Notes: a model not told the origin generated them from the letters alone. Counted from the first letter of the stretch, positions 22,688 through 34,239 are shown. The stretch: 64,000 nucleotides of DNA from Ganoderma boninense (GCA_002900995.3 CM035314.1:2031372-2095371), one strand, 5' to 3'. Translations and numbers: made by a program.

Positions 22688-23495
22688 ATGAGCGCACAGC
22701 CCGCCGACATCGACATCAACTTCGCCTTCCCCTGGCGCGACCTCGAGAACGACCGCGTCAAGCTCGTGCCCTTCGACGTAAGTCCCACAGCCTCGAACAG
22801 CATCCCCCTTGATCCTCTCGCCAGACGCGCCTCATGCCCGAGCCATCCAGCCATCCCTGCACGGACCCGAGTACTGGGCCGGATCGAAGGTCCATCCAGA
22901 GCTGTACGCCTACCTCCCCTGGGGCCCCTTCCCCACCCTATCCGCCTTCCTCGCCTACCTCGACGCGCGCTTCGCCCGCTCGCCGGCGTGCCTCGTCCTC
23001 GCCGTCCTCGACAAGACGTCCGAACGCCCCGTGCTTGCGGGCCTCACGGGCTTCCTGCACGCAGACCCTACGAACCTCTCCGTCGAGGTCGGCATCCTCC
23101 TCTGCCTCCCCGCGTTCCAGCGGAGGCGTGTCACGTACGCCGCCGTCGCGCTCCTCCTGCAGTACGCCCTCAACCTCCCCGCCGAGGGCGGGCTCGGTCT
23201 GCGCCGCGTGCAGTATCAGGCGAACGTGAGCAACGACCGCTCTGTCGCGTTCGCGACGAAGGTGGGGTTCCGGCTGGAGGGCGTCGCGCGCTGGCAGCGC
23301 GTGCTCGATGGCGGCAAACCCGGGAACGGAGCGAAGAGAAGGGAGGGGGACCCGAGGGCGGGAGCGGTCGGGAGGGACACGGCGATCTTGAGCATGTGCT
23401 GGGACGATTGGGAGGAGGGGAAGAAGGAGGCGATCTGCCTCCCGGAGTACACGATGTACAAGTCCTGTGTGAGAAACCGGTCCTTCGGGGCTTGA
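22688..23495 (+). CDS. GNAT-family N-acetyltransferase, C-terminus altered by LTR insertion
   Basis: Exon 1 (22688-22777) reads MSAQPADIDINFAFPWRDLE and ends LVPFD. The main exon reads HGPEYWAGSKVHPELYAYLP, then a GNAT core with NLSVEVGILLCLPAFQRR, LGLRRVQYQANVSNDRSVAF and KVGFRLEGVARW, the usual acetyl-CoA binding and late-strand signatures of the RimJ-like fungal group. An intron with acceptor near 22824 joins the parts, but the phase is off by one base, so an indel is probable there. The substrate is unknown. The last nine codons and the stop come from the LTR of the adjoining retrotransposon. Before insertion the gene ended TCC TGA. Confidence 0.8.
23463..23467. repeat. Target-site duplication TCCTG (left)
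   Basis: The five bases before the left LTR are TCCTG and the same five follow the right LTR (27560-27564). This proves insertion by an integrase-type mechanism. Confidence 0.95.
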
Positions 23496-23838
23496 GCGTT
23501 GAGCGGTTAAGCCGAAGGTGCCGGAAACACGAGAGAGTCTTGCAGACACGCGAGTAACTGAGTGGGTAGTGTCGTCGTCGTATCGCAAGTTCTGGGGCTT
23601 CAACCCCGTACGAGTACAAGCCTAAGTACCTAGAGAGAACAATGAGGAGTAGAGATTGGAAATGAGGTGGAGTGGGAAGGTCTGAGCGAGAGCGAGGAGG
23701 ACGGAAAGGAAGAGGAATGAGAACAATAAGAAAACCGGGCATCTAGAGAGAGACCGGAAGGAAGAGCACGCGGAGACGTCGGGCGACCGACGCCCGATTA
23801 GGCAGACGAGACGCCAAGGGAGACGCCGATACCTTACA
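23468..23838 (-). repeat. LTR (3' LTR in gag orientation)
   Basis: 371 bp, matching the copy at 27189-27559 over its full length, with TGT...ACA termini. Its first 28 bases form the present 3' end of the GNAT reading frame. Confidence 0.95.
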
Positions 23839-23848
23839 TTCGCCCTCC

Positions 23849-23869
23849 GGGACTTGTTCTGCAAGTCCC
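23849..23869. other. Perfect hairpin next to the 3' LTR of the retroelement
   Basis: GGGACTTG and CAAGTCCC form an 8-bp perfect stem around a 5-nt loop (TTCTG). It lies between gag and the probable polypurine tract, so it would sit in the 3' untranslated part of the element RNA. A role in packaging, dimerisation or export is possible but unproven. Confidence 0.6.
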
Positions 23870-23906
23870 TGAATCATCGGGTCGACTTGGCGGGCATGAT
23901 GCTTGT

Positions 23907-26900
23907 CTATATGAGCCCATGTATCTCTACAGCCTCGCTCTCCGGGATCCTCTGTCCCGAGTTCGCAGGAATCTCGACATCGACTTCAAGATCCGAGTCG
24001 CCGGCGGCGGCAGCCTCAGGCTCTGCCAGTGACTGCCAGCCTTCGCCGTCCTCGTCTTCCGAGAGGTAGCAGCGGTCAATGGTCGCGGTCTGGGAGCTGT
24101 TCTTTTGGGACGAGGTCTGTTCACTGAAAGCATTTGAGTCCTCTGGCCGTCCGCTTTCAAATCGTGAGCCTCCGCGCCCTCCAAATCTACCATCCCATTC
24201 AGCATAGCCATGTCGAACACTTCGTCCGGGGCCGCGCCCTCCATATCTACTGCTTCGAGGTTCGTGTCTGGCGCCATGCTCAAAGTTAGTCCTTCCTGGA
24301 TCAGAAAGATGGACCCTGCCGCGCAGTGGGGGCTTGCTGAAAGGATGACCACCACTGGCCGTGATGCTGTGATTGATCGCAGGTGAGTCCGGATTGTTGG
24401 GCAACTTGGACCAGTCAAGTTCATCGTCATGCGAAGTCGTCGCTACCATGGTGTGCACATTAAAGTCAGGCAAGTGTACCTCTGCATGCCCATGGAGTTC
24501 AGAGATGTCAAATCGGACCGCCGCCACATTGATACCGTCGGCTTGTCGAGCGCGTTCAGCTAATATTTCCAGGTTCTCGAACCGGATGGAGCTGGCACTG
24601 ACGCCTACGTTTGGGGCTTTCGAGGTCTGACGCACAGAGCAGTCGCGGCTCAGATGTCCCTTTTCGCCACAGCTGAAGCAACGTCCTTCCGCATACAGCT
24701 TATCCCGCTGTTCCTTGGGCAACTTCTCGAACTGAATGCCTTGTCCAAAATAACCACGCCACTCAGATTGGTACTCAGGCGAGTCAGACCGCTCACTGGT
24801 ACGTTCAATATCTCCTTGAGGTTCCGAGGAGCGTGCTTTGAACCTCTCCCAACTTTGTCGGGCAGGGACTGATCCTTCGAAGCTTCGCTCAACGCGTCTA
24901 GCCTCGATATAGGCTTCCTCGCGACGTGCAGCATACTTCACCATCTTGTCGAGAGGTGTACGCTCCGGGTGCAGCCCCTTCTCGATCAGGTATACACGAA
25001 TATAACCATGTATACCCGCGCCAGAAAATCTGTGCGAGTTGGAAATCTGAGACATCAGGGAACCTGGCAGCGAGATTGCTGGATCTCGCGCACAAAGTCC
25101 CGCACTTTGGATCTGCCTTGCACGGATTGCTCGAGCCTCAGCCGAAGATCCGCTTTGTAGTCCGTGGGGAAACAGTAATCAAACAGCGCTTCGTAAAGGC
25201 TGGACATATCCCACTCCGACTGACAGGTAGCGACATGTTTCATGAAGAATCTGCTTGGAGTTTCCGTAAGAAACTGCACCACCAGCTTCGGCGCGAGCTT
25301 ATCAGATAGTCCATATATTTCCCGCCATGTATCCACCTCGTACGTCCATTGATCGAACAGGTCTAGATCGGGTGTACCATCCCACGAGAAGGGCGGCTTG
25401 ATCTTGACCCCAGCGAGGGCCTTTCGGATGCGCTTGGCCTCGCGCTTCTGCTTCTCGCGGTGGCGTCTCTCGCGCGGGGTCTTGCCTCGGTGCCCATGGT
25501 CTGAGGACAAAGATGAGCTTGAACTCGAGTACACGCGGTCGCTTGAGCTGTCTGTAGAACTGCTCTCTGCATCCGAACTGCTAGACGAAGACGAAGGCGG
25601 GCCTCGAGGAGGCTTGCGCCCTCCAGCCGCAGTGGACGCTCGGAACCATCCCCCATCAGGAACCAATGAAGGTTCGCGCTTGAAGTGCGCGGGTCCCTGT
25701 GGAGTCTTACTCTTGCTTTTTCTCAATCGCGGAGCTGAGTTAGACTTGTCGCGCTTCGCGCGCGCTCCGGAGTCGTACTGGCGGAGGAATTCACGCTGGT
25801 CCTTAGTCCGCGGGACTGCTTTTCCCTTCTTCCTCGGGGCGTGCCTGTTATCCCGGCCCGCCGGAGCATGGAGTCCTTCCTCGTCTGAACCTGTATTGGA
25901 AGTGGCGGGGGTCTGGGCCTCAGATTGATCATCTGAATCTACCTGAACGAGTACGGCCATGACAGAGAGCTCGTGATGCCACTTCTCGCGCTTGTCCAAG
26001 ACTGTTGCAATGGAAGCTTGAACAGCATACTCGATATCACGCTCTTCATCGCTCGAATCAATTTCACTCCAGAAATCATCACTGAACGACGATTCAATTC
26101 TAATTGGAGGTAACACAGGACAAATACTATTGGTACTAATGAACCAGTCCTGAGGTAGGGGACCATACGGGTCCTCATCCTCTGACAAGTCGAACCACGA
26201 GGGAGAACTTCTCGTCGCGACACTGAGAACACTCGGCGAGGATGGCTGCATGCCCATACCCATGACCAGGAGCTTCCACTCCTCTGGGGACGAAACTCCT
26301 GGTTCTTCTGGGCGAGAGCTGGAGGCGCGAGCCACTGTCTCAGCCTCAGATCGCGAGGATCCTCCAATGGGAGCTCCGGCGCTATGCGCGGCTGGCTCAC
26401 CATCGTCCTGCGAATATTTCATGACGGGAGCTCCGTGGCCAAAAGCGCACGGCTCACCGCCTGCATGCATCCTGGTGGGAGCTCCGGTGCAACACGCGGC
26501 CGGCTCACCACCGATAAAAGGAGTCCTGAGGACGGGAGCTCCGGCGTTGTGCACGGCCGGCTCACCGCCTGCATGCATTGTCATGGTGGGAGCTCCGGTG
26601 CGGAACGCGGCCGGCTCACCACCATGGAGGGAAGTCTCAACAACGGGAGCTCCGGCGCAGGGCGCGGCCGGCTCACCGTCGGACGTCAGCGTCTCCGCAT
26701 CCGTCTGCTTCTCCTCGCGCGAAACTTTCGCGCACATCCCATCCTGACCGCGGTACACCAAATCATCCTGCGCGGGCATGAATGTGCCTGCGCGGGCCAA
26801 CTTGGTGCATGCGCGCGTCATCCTGCTGTCCTCACCCGAATCCGAGAGCTGGTCGATGTCAGGGAGACACCATTTGCGACCCAGCTCTGGGTTCGTCGCC

Positions 26901-27097
26901 GCCAATCGGGGAATGCGAGACAAACCGCGGGATTGGGCGGACTCGAGGAGGGGAATACTATAGGGATGGGACAACGTACCGGATGCTTCGAGCGCGCTCG
27001 GCTCCCAGGTTGGAGCGGACGCGTGCTCAGCGGGGGCGGCCACCTGCTTCGAGGTCCGCTCAGCCGACTGCTTCTTGCTAGCAGTACCAGAAGACAT
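23907..27097 (-). CDS. gag: Retrotransposon Gag polyprotein with CCHC zinc knuckle
   Basis: The first frame (27097-25055) starts MSSGTASKKQ. It has six tandem units of the GGEPAA...GAP type (about residues 140-245), an acidic and Ser-rich middle, a basic KKGKAVPRTK region, and the capsid-like retrotransposon gag core (SWDGTPDLDLFDQWTYEVDT, DYKADLRLRL). The capsid part then continues in other frames through NLAARFPDVSDFQLAQIFWRG and GYIRVYLIEKGLHPERTPLD, showing two single extra bases near 25074 and in the C run 25015-25017. After that comes the zinc knuckle CFSCGEKGHLSRDC (C-X2-C-X4-H-X4-C) and a Gly/Arg-rich, acidic tail ending at 23907. Gag forms the virus-like particle and packages element RNA. 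About 1060 aa in all, with no pol fusion. Confidence 0.9.
26368..26685 (-). repeat. Six tandem coding repeats (about 51-57 bp) in gag
   Basis: On the plus strand each unit begins gggagctccg and contains ggctcacc about 27 bases later. In protein terms each unit carries a (G/D)GEPAA...GAP motif spaced by variable residues. Unit length varies by whole codons, so the frame is kept. Confidence 0.85.
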
Positions 27098-27188
27098 GTC
27101 TAATAAACCGGTATGAAAACGTTAGCGTACGGTTGATCAGGCCGACGCGTCAGGAAAACGATACGAAGAAAAGGAAACACTCAAAAAA

Positions 27189-27559
27189 TGTGAGAAACCG
27201 GTCCTTCGGGGCTTGAGCGTTGAGCGGTTAAGCCGAAGGTGCCGGAAACACGAGAGAGTCTTGCAGACACGCGAGTAACTGAGTGGGTAGTGTCGTCGTC
27301 GTATCGCAAGTTCTGGGGCTTCAACCCCGTACGAGTACAAGCCTAAGTACCTAGAGAGAACAATGAGGAGTAGAGATTGGAAATGAGGTGGAGTGGGAAG
27401 GTCTGAGCGAGAGCGAGGAGGACGGAAAGGAAGAGGAATGAGAACAATAAGAAAACCGGGCATCTAGAGAGAGACCGGAAGGAAGAGCACGCGGAGACGT
27501 CGGGCGACCGACGCCCGATTAGGCAGACGAGACGCCAAGGGAGACGCCGATACCTTACA
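27189..27559 (-). repeat. LTR (5' LTR in gag orientation)
   Basis: 371 bp, matching the left copy. In gag orientation it begins TGTAAGGTATCGG and ends TTTCTCACA, and it should hold the element promoter. It is followed on the plus strand by the second TCCTG target repeat. Confidence 0.95.
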
Positions 27560-27858
27560 TCCTGAGGGCGAGACCCGTCAGCTCTTGACAGGGGGCAAGT
27601 TACTCACCTGGAGAGCGGCTACAGACCCGTTCGCGCGGGTAGCCAATGTCACCAAGAAGAACTGTAGTGCATACAACGGACCCAGGGATCGGAAGGTACT
27701 GTACAAAGAGCGTTCGGATCTATGCTGGTATGGTGGACCACGACGAAATTCTATCCAAGTCTACTTGTTGCCGGTCTTGCCCTCCCAGCTGTGTGAACCA
27801 ACCATCAGCCATCTCCTCACAAGAAACCATACCACAAGCAAAGACGAAGGAAAGGCAC

Positions 27859-29737
27859 TTACAGATCCTGGAACAGCTTCCACAGCACCGAGAACATAAG
27901 CCCCTGCAATCCATTCGCGAGGATGCGCGTCTTGAGCCCGCGGCCGAACAGCCCCCGCAACCCGTCCTGCGCGATGACCGCCTCCGCGGCCGCCATGTAC
28001 CCGATGCGCGTCTCGTGCACCTGGCGGTACGTCTTCACGACGCGCAGCGAGTTCGACACCGTGTCCGACACGACCGACGCGACGAACCCGATGCACGCCT
28101 GCCGCAGCAGCTTCTCGCCGAACGTCGTTGGGGCAGGCAGCACCGAGTCGAGGTAGTTGTACGTCCCGAACCACGGGTAGTGGCCCACGAACGTCGCTGC
28201 GGCTGTCGCCCAGGCGCCGTACCAGAGCGTCCCGACGCCGTAGCGCTTGATCTGTGCATGTATGCGCGCGCGTACGCAAGCAGGTTGTCAGCCGTGCGGA
28301 CGCGTGGGGCCGCGGTGGCGCAGACGTACCCTCGAGCGCAGGATCGAGAGCCCCGCCTTGCCGTCCGTCTGCATCGTCGTCTTGACCGTGTCCACCGGGG
28401 TGAGGATCATGCGGAAGAGCGCCGCTGCGACCGACGCGAACACCGTCTTCGCGAGCGCGGGCAGGTTCTTCAGGTACTTGTTGGACTTGAGGAGCGCGAG
28501 GATGCCGACGTTCGCGGCAGTGTCGCCAAACCGCGACATGGGGCCTTGGATGAGGGCGGCGGTGAGGCCCTGGTAGTACCGCGTCCAGCCGCCGTCGGCG
28601 TAGAGCGTCTGCGTCGCCTGCGTCATGGTCGTCCCGTAGCGATACTGGTAGTTCATGATCGTGCGCAGCGGCATGAGGGTGAGGACCTGCAGGACCATCG
28701 CAGCAGCGCCGCTGAGGCCACCGCCAAGAGCGCTCTTGAGTGCTTTTCCTAAGTCGAACTAAGTGCACTGGATTAGCATGGTCCATTCGTAAACAAGAAA
28801 TATGGCGGCACATAGAGACCGGTCAGAACAACCCCCGAAATATTGCACCCCAACATTCGTCCTTGCCACGGCATTTGAAGCAGATTAATGAGCAACATGG
28901 ATGACACCTGCTGCTCGGCCCTGCACCTCAAGAGGCCGCCCGCTGCCACTCTTGCGCACCAAGGGGACAGCCGGCGGCGTAAGGACTTGTGTACAGTCCT
29001 CGACCTCCTTATCTCCTTTGTCATCGTCTCTCCACCGGTTGGAGACGTTGAGACAAGTCATGACAACACGCCTGCGCGCGTCCATGCGCTCATGGAGGGA
29101 CATGCAACGCGCACGCCCGCTCTCCTCACAGACCTCGCATGAGATTTCACTGTCAGAGCGTCTCCTGGTACCAGGACGTGTCTCGAACACTGCGATATAC
29201 CGTTGGCGTATGCGCGAACAGTGAAAACGACAATGTATGCGTGGCTCGCTCGCAATATCGAGTTGCGGATGGACTGTATGCGTATATGCACGGGGACGCG
29301 ACCCAAGGGAGTAGACCTGAAACTGACTACGAAAGCATCCAGCCCTTGAAGTCGCCCACCCGTGCATACACCAATGAAAGGTTCACCAGGACGCGTCCAA
29401 CTTCTTCCGGTCCCCAATGCCTTCAATGCAACGCCTCCTACTTCAAAATGTCGCGTTGCGGGAGCGCATATATGCATGGCACCCACTCCAGTCCAAGGCA
29501 CCATGCACGCCGCTTCGACTCTGGGACCAACGAAGTACTCACGTCAACATCGTCCGAGTCTAGGATGCCCTTGATGAATACCCCGAGGACGAAGATGCCC
29601 AGCAGGGCGAAAAGGGTGTACCACCCGATAGTCCACCAAGTCCGCTTTTCTTGAGGAGTGACCGACGGGTCGCCAGCTTCCTCATCATCGTCACGATTGA
29701 GGAGAGGAGCCCGCTCGTCGATGGGCCGTCCGGACAT
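27859..29737 (-). CDS. Mitochondrial-carrier-like membrane protein, three exons
   Basis: Exons 29737-29543, 28758-28330 and 28251-27859 join in phase to 338 aa without any disruption. Exon 1 has an acidic head with ERAPLLN and one helix (WYTLFALLGIFVLGVFIKGI). Exons 2 and 3 hold the carrier-like repeats, with the signatures SALGGGLSGAAAMVLQV, a P-x-D-T-x-K motif in LTPVDTVKTTMQT and, near the end, GLRGLFGRGLKTRI. In Agaricomycetes this arrangement is a conserved family, but its substrate is unknown to me. Intron 1 is 784 nt, roughly ten times the local norm, and contains no frame I can assign. Two decayed copies of exon 1 plus promoter lie at 34.3 and 42.4 kb. Confidence 0.8.
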
Positions 29738-31934
29738 GGTGGAGAGGGAGGAAGAGGGAGAAGAGAGAGGGGTGCGTGCGCATGGCTGACTGAGCGAAAC
29801 CTAAGTAACGACTTCACACCGAGCCGGGATAGCGCAAGCGAACCGCGCGCTCGCACACATTGCCGCCCATTATCTAATCTGATAAGCTTGATTAGGATCT
29901 GCCGTCTCCATCCTTGTCGCTCGCCTCTCCGGAGTCGCAGCTCGATCGCTTGAACGGCCTTGAACTTCCCTGACCGTCTTTCGCTGCCGCTTTGCAACTT
30001 GGCCCCGTGACAATGCGCATCCTCGTAAGGAGTTTCTACTTTGCCCTTTTCGCCCTTCTAAGAACCACGTTGCATCACCGTCACGCCCAAGACCCGAAGC
30101 TGACAGTTTCGCGCAGGTCGTTTACCCCAGAGGCATATCCCTGCTCGCCATGTTGAGCGGCTCAGGCACTGAGAACAGCCCCGCGCATGACAGGGTATAT
30201 TCGCCCGGGATCGTACAACGGTAGCTGTCAAGACGGCTGTAAAGAGGTCTCCGCGCCGCCCATGCACAGCGGAGCGTGAGCAAGTGGCCGTCCTTCGACA
30301 CTAAATGCTACTAGAATAGGTAGCTACCTAAGCGGCTCGACCGCTCTCCCGGCCCCTCCGAGCGTGGCGAATGTAGTGCAAAGGAGAGTGTCCATTTTTT
30401 TACACTCAGATGGCGCACATGACCTTTCCCCAGTGCAATCGACCAAGACCTCCTTCAGGTTTTCCGGACACCAGGAGTCTCACATGGACACATTCTTCTC
30501 TCGCTGTCAAATCGAGCATGGCGTCTCGCCCAACAACGCAATTTGACAGTCATTCCGGTGATGGTCGCAACCACGGTGAGCCTTCTGCGCTACGAAACGG
30601 ACTTTGCTTCAGAATCAGTGAGTGGGATCTCCTATTGTGCTTCAATTGAGTACATAAACTTTAACAACGAGCGACTGAGGACTTGACACTTCATCCGATG
30701 GTCGCCGTCCCGTCATCTACTCGCTTAACCTTGTGCCTGGGGAGGGGACAACGTGCTGTCGACCGAGTTCCGCTCTGCAGCGACACTAACGACGCTCACG
30801 TTCAGGAGTTTCTGACGGCCCGTTCTTGCAGACGAGCGACAACATCCCCCTCTCCGTAAGGGCTATTGAAGCACACAGCACGCGAACCAAGCTGGCTCCT
30901 TGCGCTATCCCTCGACTACACCTCACGATCATGGGGGTCAAGACCCGGGACTACCATTCTGCGCTACCCATCTCAGCATGCACATATGCAAGGTTCGACA
31001 AACTCGGGAGAGCAGCCCAACGTCTGCATCTGCGTCGGTCATCTCTGTGTCCGTGAGGTCTCCTGGTGCTCAATCATCAGCTCAGTCGTCCTCCCGCTCC
31101 CGATCTGCCCTCACCTGGCAGTTCCGTGATTTGGTCAACGTGAGAAGCCTATCCGTACCCCACCACCAAGACTATGATAGTCGAAGTCGCGGCGGTGGGG
31201 CGTGGATGGTGGTGCTAAACACTGCTAGGTCATGCAAGACTCCGTCTGCCCCAACAGCCTACAGTGAACATGAAACGAGGTCATAGGTTCCTTAGACCGA
31301 TGGACCCGAGGGCAGGCTTCCTGACGGGGGTTGATCAGACTCGCTTATTGACCGGATGGTCAACAAGCTGGCCGCGTTTGTTCATCGACTCCAACATGGT
31401 TGCTTCGAGGGCACCATGTGCCTCCTTTATACCTCTGGAGGTAGCGATCAGGTTACTTCGGAGGTGAGACGTCAGCGTTGGATGGCAATCTGTCTACGAA
31501 CTGGCTGTTGGGACCGGAGCGAAGAAGTGCGAAGAGTCGTTTCGAAGTCGTCGTCGTCGTACTGATTACGGCACGTTCGAGTGTCGTGGGGCGCGCTAAG
31601 CGTTTAGAGGAGGGCCGCACTGCGAGCCAGGCGGGGATGAATGGCTGCTTAATTGGGCTCAGGCTGTACGTTCCCATCGTTCTCCATCTGTCCAGTCAAG
31701 TACCATGTGGTGAGATTTCTCTGCAGATGCGTATGGTTTTGGACAGTCGCCTGTCGCAATGGTCGTCCTATAGATGCTACCGCTATACGCCGTACTCATC
31801 AGCGAAAAAGCGGTGAACATCGTGTAGGAAGCTCGGATCCCGGTGTCGAGAATGAGAATCGGTATAAATCTCCGTGCACGCCTTAATGGCCGCCGAGAGC
31901 TTCCTTCTCCTCTTCGTGCCGCCCTTGTCCAACG
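29738..31934. other. Gene-poor interval, 2.2 kb
   Basis: The first 200 bp are promoter of the carrier-like gene (CT-rich on the coding strand). The rest has only short random frames. It may hold old duplicated DNA, but I could not match it to another part of the window. Confidence 0.4.
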
Positions 31935-33493
31935 ATGTCCCCAACAACCAGTGGTCGGTCCTAGCTCAAAACGTTGACTGCAACGCACTCCACGTCATGG
32001 GATGACATGCCCCCCGTATTTCGAGAAGGGCTCGTTATCATTGCGCTAATGTGCACGCTGTACGGTAGGGGTATTTTGACGCAATCTCCTTCAAGTTTCT
32101 CTGACCGACGTTTACGAATTAGGAGTGCTTGTTCTACTCTGTGGGGCCTCCATCTATGCGCTGACACAGTAAGACTCGGAGGATTTTACTCCACCATTAC
32201 CGCATACCAGTGCTAATTGAATTGACATGCAGAAAATGGCGCAATAACCGGAACCATGGAACAAGTGTCCTATTCCTGGGTTTTGCCCTGCTGGCCCTCC
32301 TCTCCTCTACCACCGTCCACACTGTCGCTATGTTTCGAGGCTGGGCCCAAATCCTTTTCGCAAAAGCTAGTGGCCCCGGCAGCACAGTACAAGTGTCATG
32401 CTGTGGACCCACCGCAGCTCTGACAATCAATGTTCGTTTTGTCGACAACGTCTCGCTTCCGTCTCGCTTCCTCACTGACTACCCTCCATTCAAAGATCCT
32501 GTTGGGAGACGCAATTGTGTGCTGGAGAGCATATATCCTCTGGAAGGGCAGCAGGATCGTCCTGGGCGCGTGCACCATGCTGCTTCGGTGCGTAGTCCCT
32601 GGCTTTGTCCTGAGACGTCGAGTTTTGAATATTGCCATCCGCAGCGCTCGGTGTCGTAGATACAAGATATACCTGCAAGGCTGGATCGTCTACCAGTGGA
32701 CGATGGAAACCGGACCCGCACGCCGACGGAGAAGGGGAGCTGTATGAAGGATTTTCGTACGGTGTCGCTGCCACGGTCCTCTCCTTGTGTACGAACCTCT
32801 TCTCCACGGTGGCTGTCGCGGTCAAGACATGGTACGTGTCCCATCTCAAGATCTAATTCTACTTTGTATCAAGGTTGACTGTGCACTTGTAGGCAATCAA
32901 GGAGGTTCGTGAAGCGATACATCGTGGCACCAGGCCCTAGAGTTTCTCAAGTCCAAAGAATATTCACCTTCCTTGTGGAGTCGGGAGTGGTTTACTGCAC
33001 GCTCTGGGTGATGTTTAATAGCCTCAGCAATCCACTGAGTTCGCTAATCTGCAACTTTACGTAGATCTTCGTGCTCGCTTGGCAGGCGGGAAAATATAAA
33101 GGCGTCCCATCGCACCAGGGTGACAACAGTTTCTGGGATATCTTCACCATCGTCATGGAAGGCGCCGTGGTACCTCTCATAGTACGCATCCTTCTACTTC
33201 TATCTTCGGATCCATTTGAACTTATTTCCTCTTATCAGGCCATCTATCCGACCGTCATCATCGTAGTCCTCGCGCTCAACCGCTCGCATGTCGAGAACGG
33301 CTTCGCGAAGGCTAGCCGTGATAGCAGTGCCACCTATCCGGTTTCACTGGCCCCGCTCGCTGTTGCGGTCAACACCACCGTGGTGACGCGTTGCGACAGT
33401 CAGCCCCGAGGGATGCCCAAGACGGTGCTGGTAATTGGTGAGGAGAAGGATAGCCCTGAGGAGGGCTCGAGTACCCATACCACTGAAGCATGA
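31935..33493 (+). pseudogene. 7-TM family II copy 1, disrupted
   Basis: Eight-exon layout like copy 3. Blocks in order: a start reading MSPTTSGRS, then GVLVLLCGASIYALTQ, FLGFALLALLSSTTVHTV, ILLGDAIVCWRAYILWKGS, WKPDPHADGEGELYEGF, YGVAATVLSLCTNLFSTVAV, VESGVVYCTLW, FVLAWQAGKYKG and AIYPTVIIVVLALNRSHVEN. A TAG at 31962-31964 stops translation after nine codons, and no ATG follows soon in frame. The exon 4/exon 5 junction near 32588 is also out of phase by one base. The remaining splice sites look sound, so loss of function is fairly recent, or the first exon is mis-modelled. Confidence 0.7.
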
Positions 33494-34239
33494 GCGTCCA
33501 AAGACATGACTTCATACTGCATGGCGACTTCTCCACTGTCTTGGAGCGGCGCGGCATCGAACGTAATGAGGCTCGTTCAATCTAGCCTTTTATATTATTG
33601 ATGCCGCTTGCATATATATTTCCCTCACGGAGTACCCAGCACCGTAAGCACCGGGTTCACCAGCAGCCTGTCCCTCTAACTGACACTCGACAGTCATGCC
33701 ATCGCAATGGAATATAAGTGTCTGGGATGGACAACTCATATTGTACGGATGCAGTAGTCGAAGTACGTACGCCTTGGTAGGGATGGTACCGACAACATTC
33801 AGGCTACAAATCACTCTTCGAGCCATCAGAGCGGCTGGATTCCGAAGATCCTCTAGAAGGACTGCATTCTGTAGGATTGAGTAGTAAACGTTGGGCACAT
33901 CCGAACAACAAGGAAGTACGGCTCGCTCACATCTTGTGGAAGGACACATAACAGTCCCCTTATTTCAACGCCGCCAGGCCCTTGAAAGGGGGTCTCCACA
34001 AGGTCTTCGTCTGACGTCGCCAGACTCGGACAGCATGAGCTCCATGTCGACGCTGCGGAGCCACAGGCACTCCGTAGGCCTGTGCATGCATTTTGCGACC
34101 AGGGCGTCGAGGTGCTAGGTATCAAACTCGCCCATGTCGTTGTGCCGCGACGACCCATCTACCTACGGGCTCAACGATCTGAAGATGTGGGCGTGTTCAT
34201 ACCGGTCAGAAAGATTGATGCCCGAGTCACTGCATTCGC
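33494..34239. other. Intergenic between 7-TM family II copy 1 and carrier exon remnant
   Basis: No gene is supported. Short frames on both strands have no family features. Confidence 0.4.

Larger units (their letters stand above)
23468..27559 (-). mobile_element. Gag-only LTR retrotransposon, 4092 bp, non-autonomous, young
   Basis: Two 371-bp direct repeats with TGT...ACA ends flank a single gag region read on the minus strand, with a perfect 5-bp target duplication outside. By eye the LTRs show no difference along their length, so insertion is recent. Between the gag stop (23907) and the 3' LTR only about 70 bp remain, so protease, reverse transcriptase, RNase H and integrase are all missing and must be supplied in trans. 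A purine-rich stretch (GGAGGGCGAA) directly before the 3' LTR is a plausible polypurine tract. No tRNA-complementary primer site is obvious after the 5' LTR, where a T6 run and GAGTGTTTCC follow. Confidence 0.95.

Noticed and set aside
26368..26685. CRISPR-like array
   Set aside because: Regular repeats, but coding, codon-spaced and inside gag of a eukaryotic element.
31974..32044. Downstream start for 7-TM family II copy 1 that would avoid its stop codon
   Set aside because: The frame there begins with TTG, not ATG, which is not a usable start in a fungus; the next ATG would remove conserved residues.
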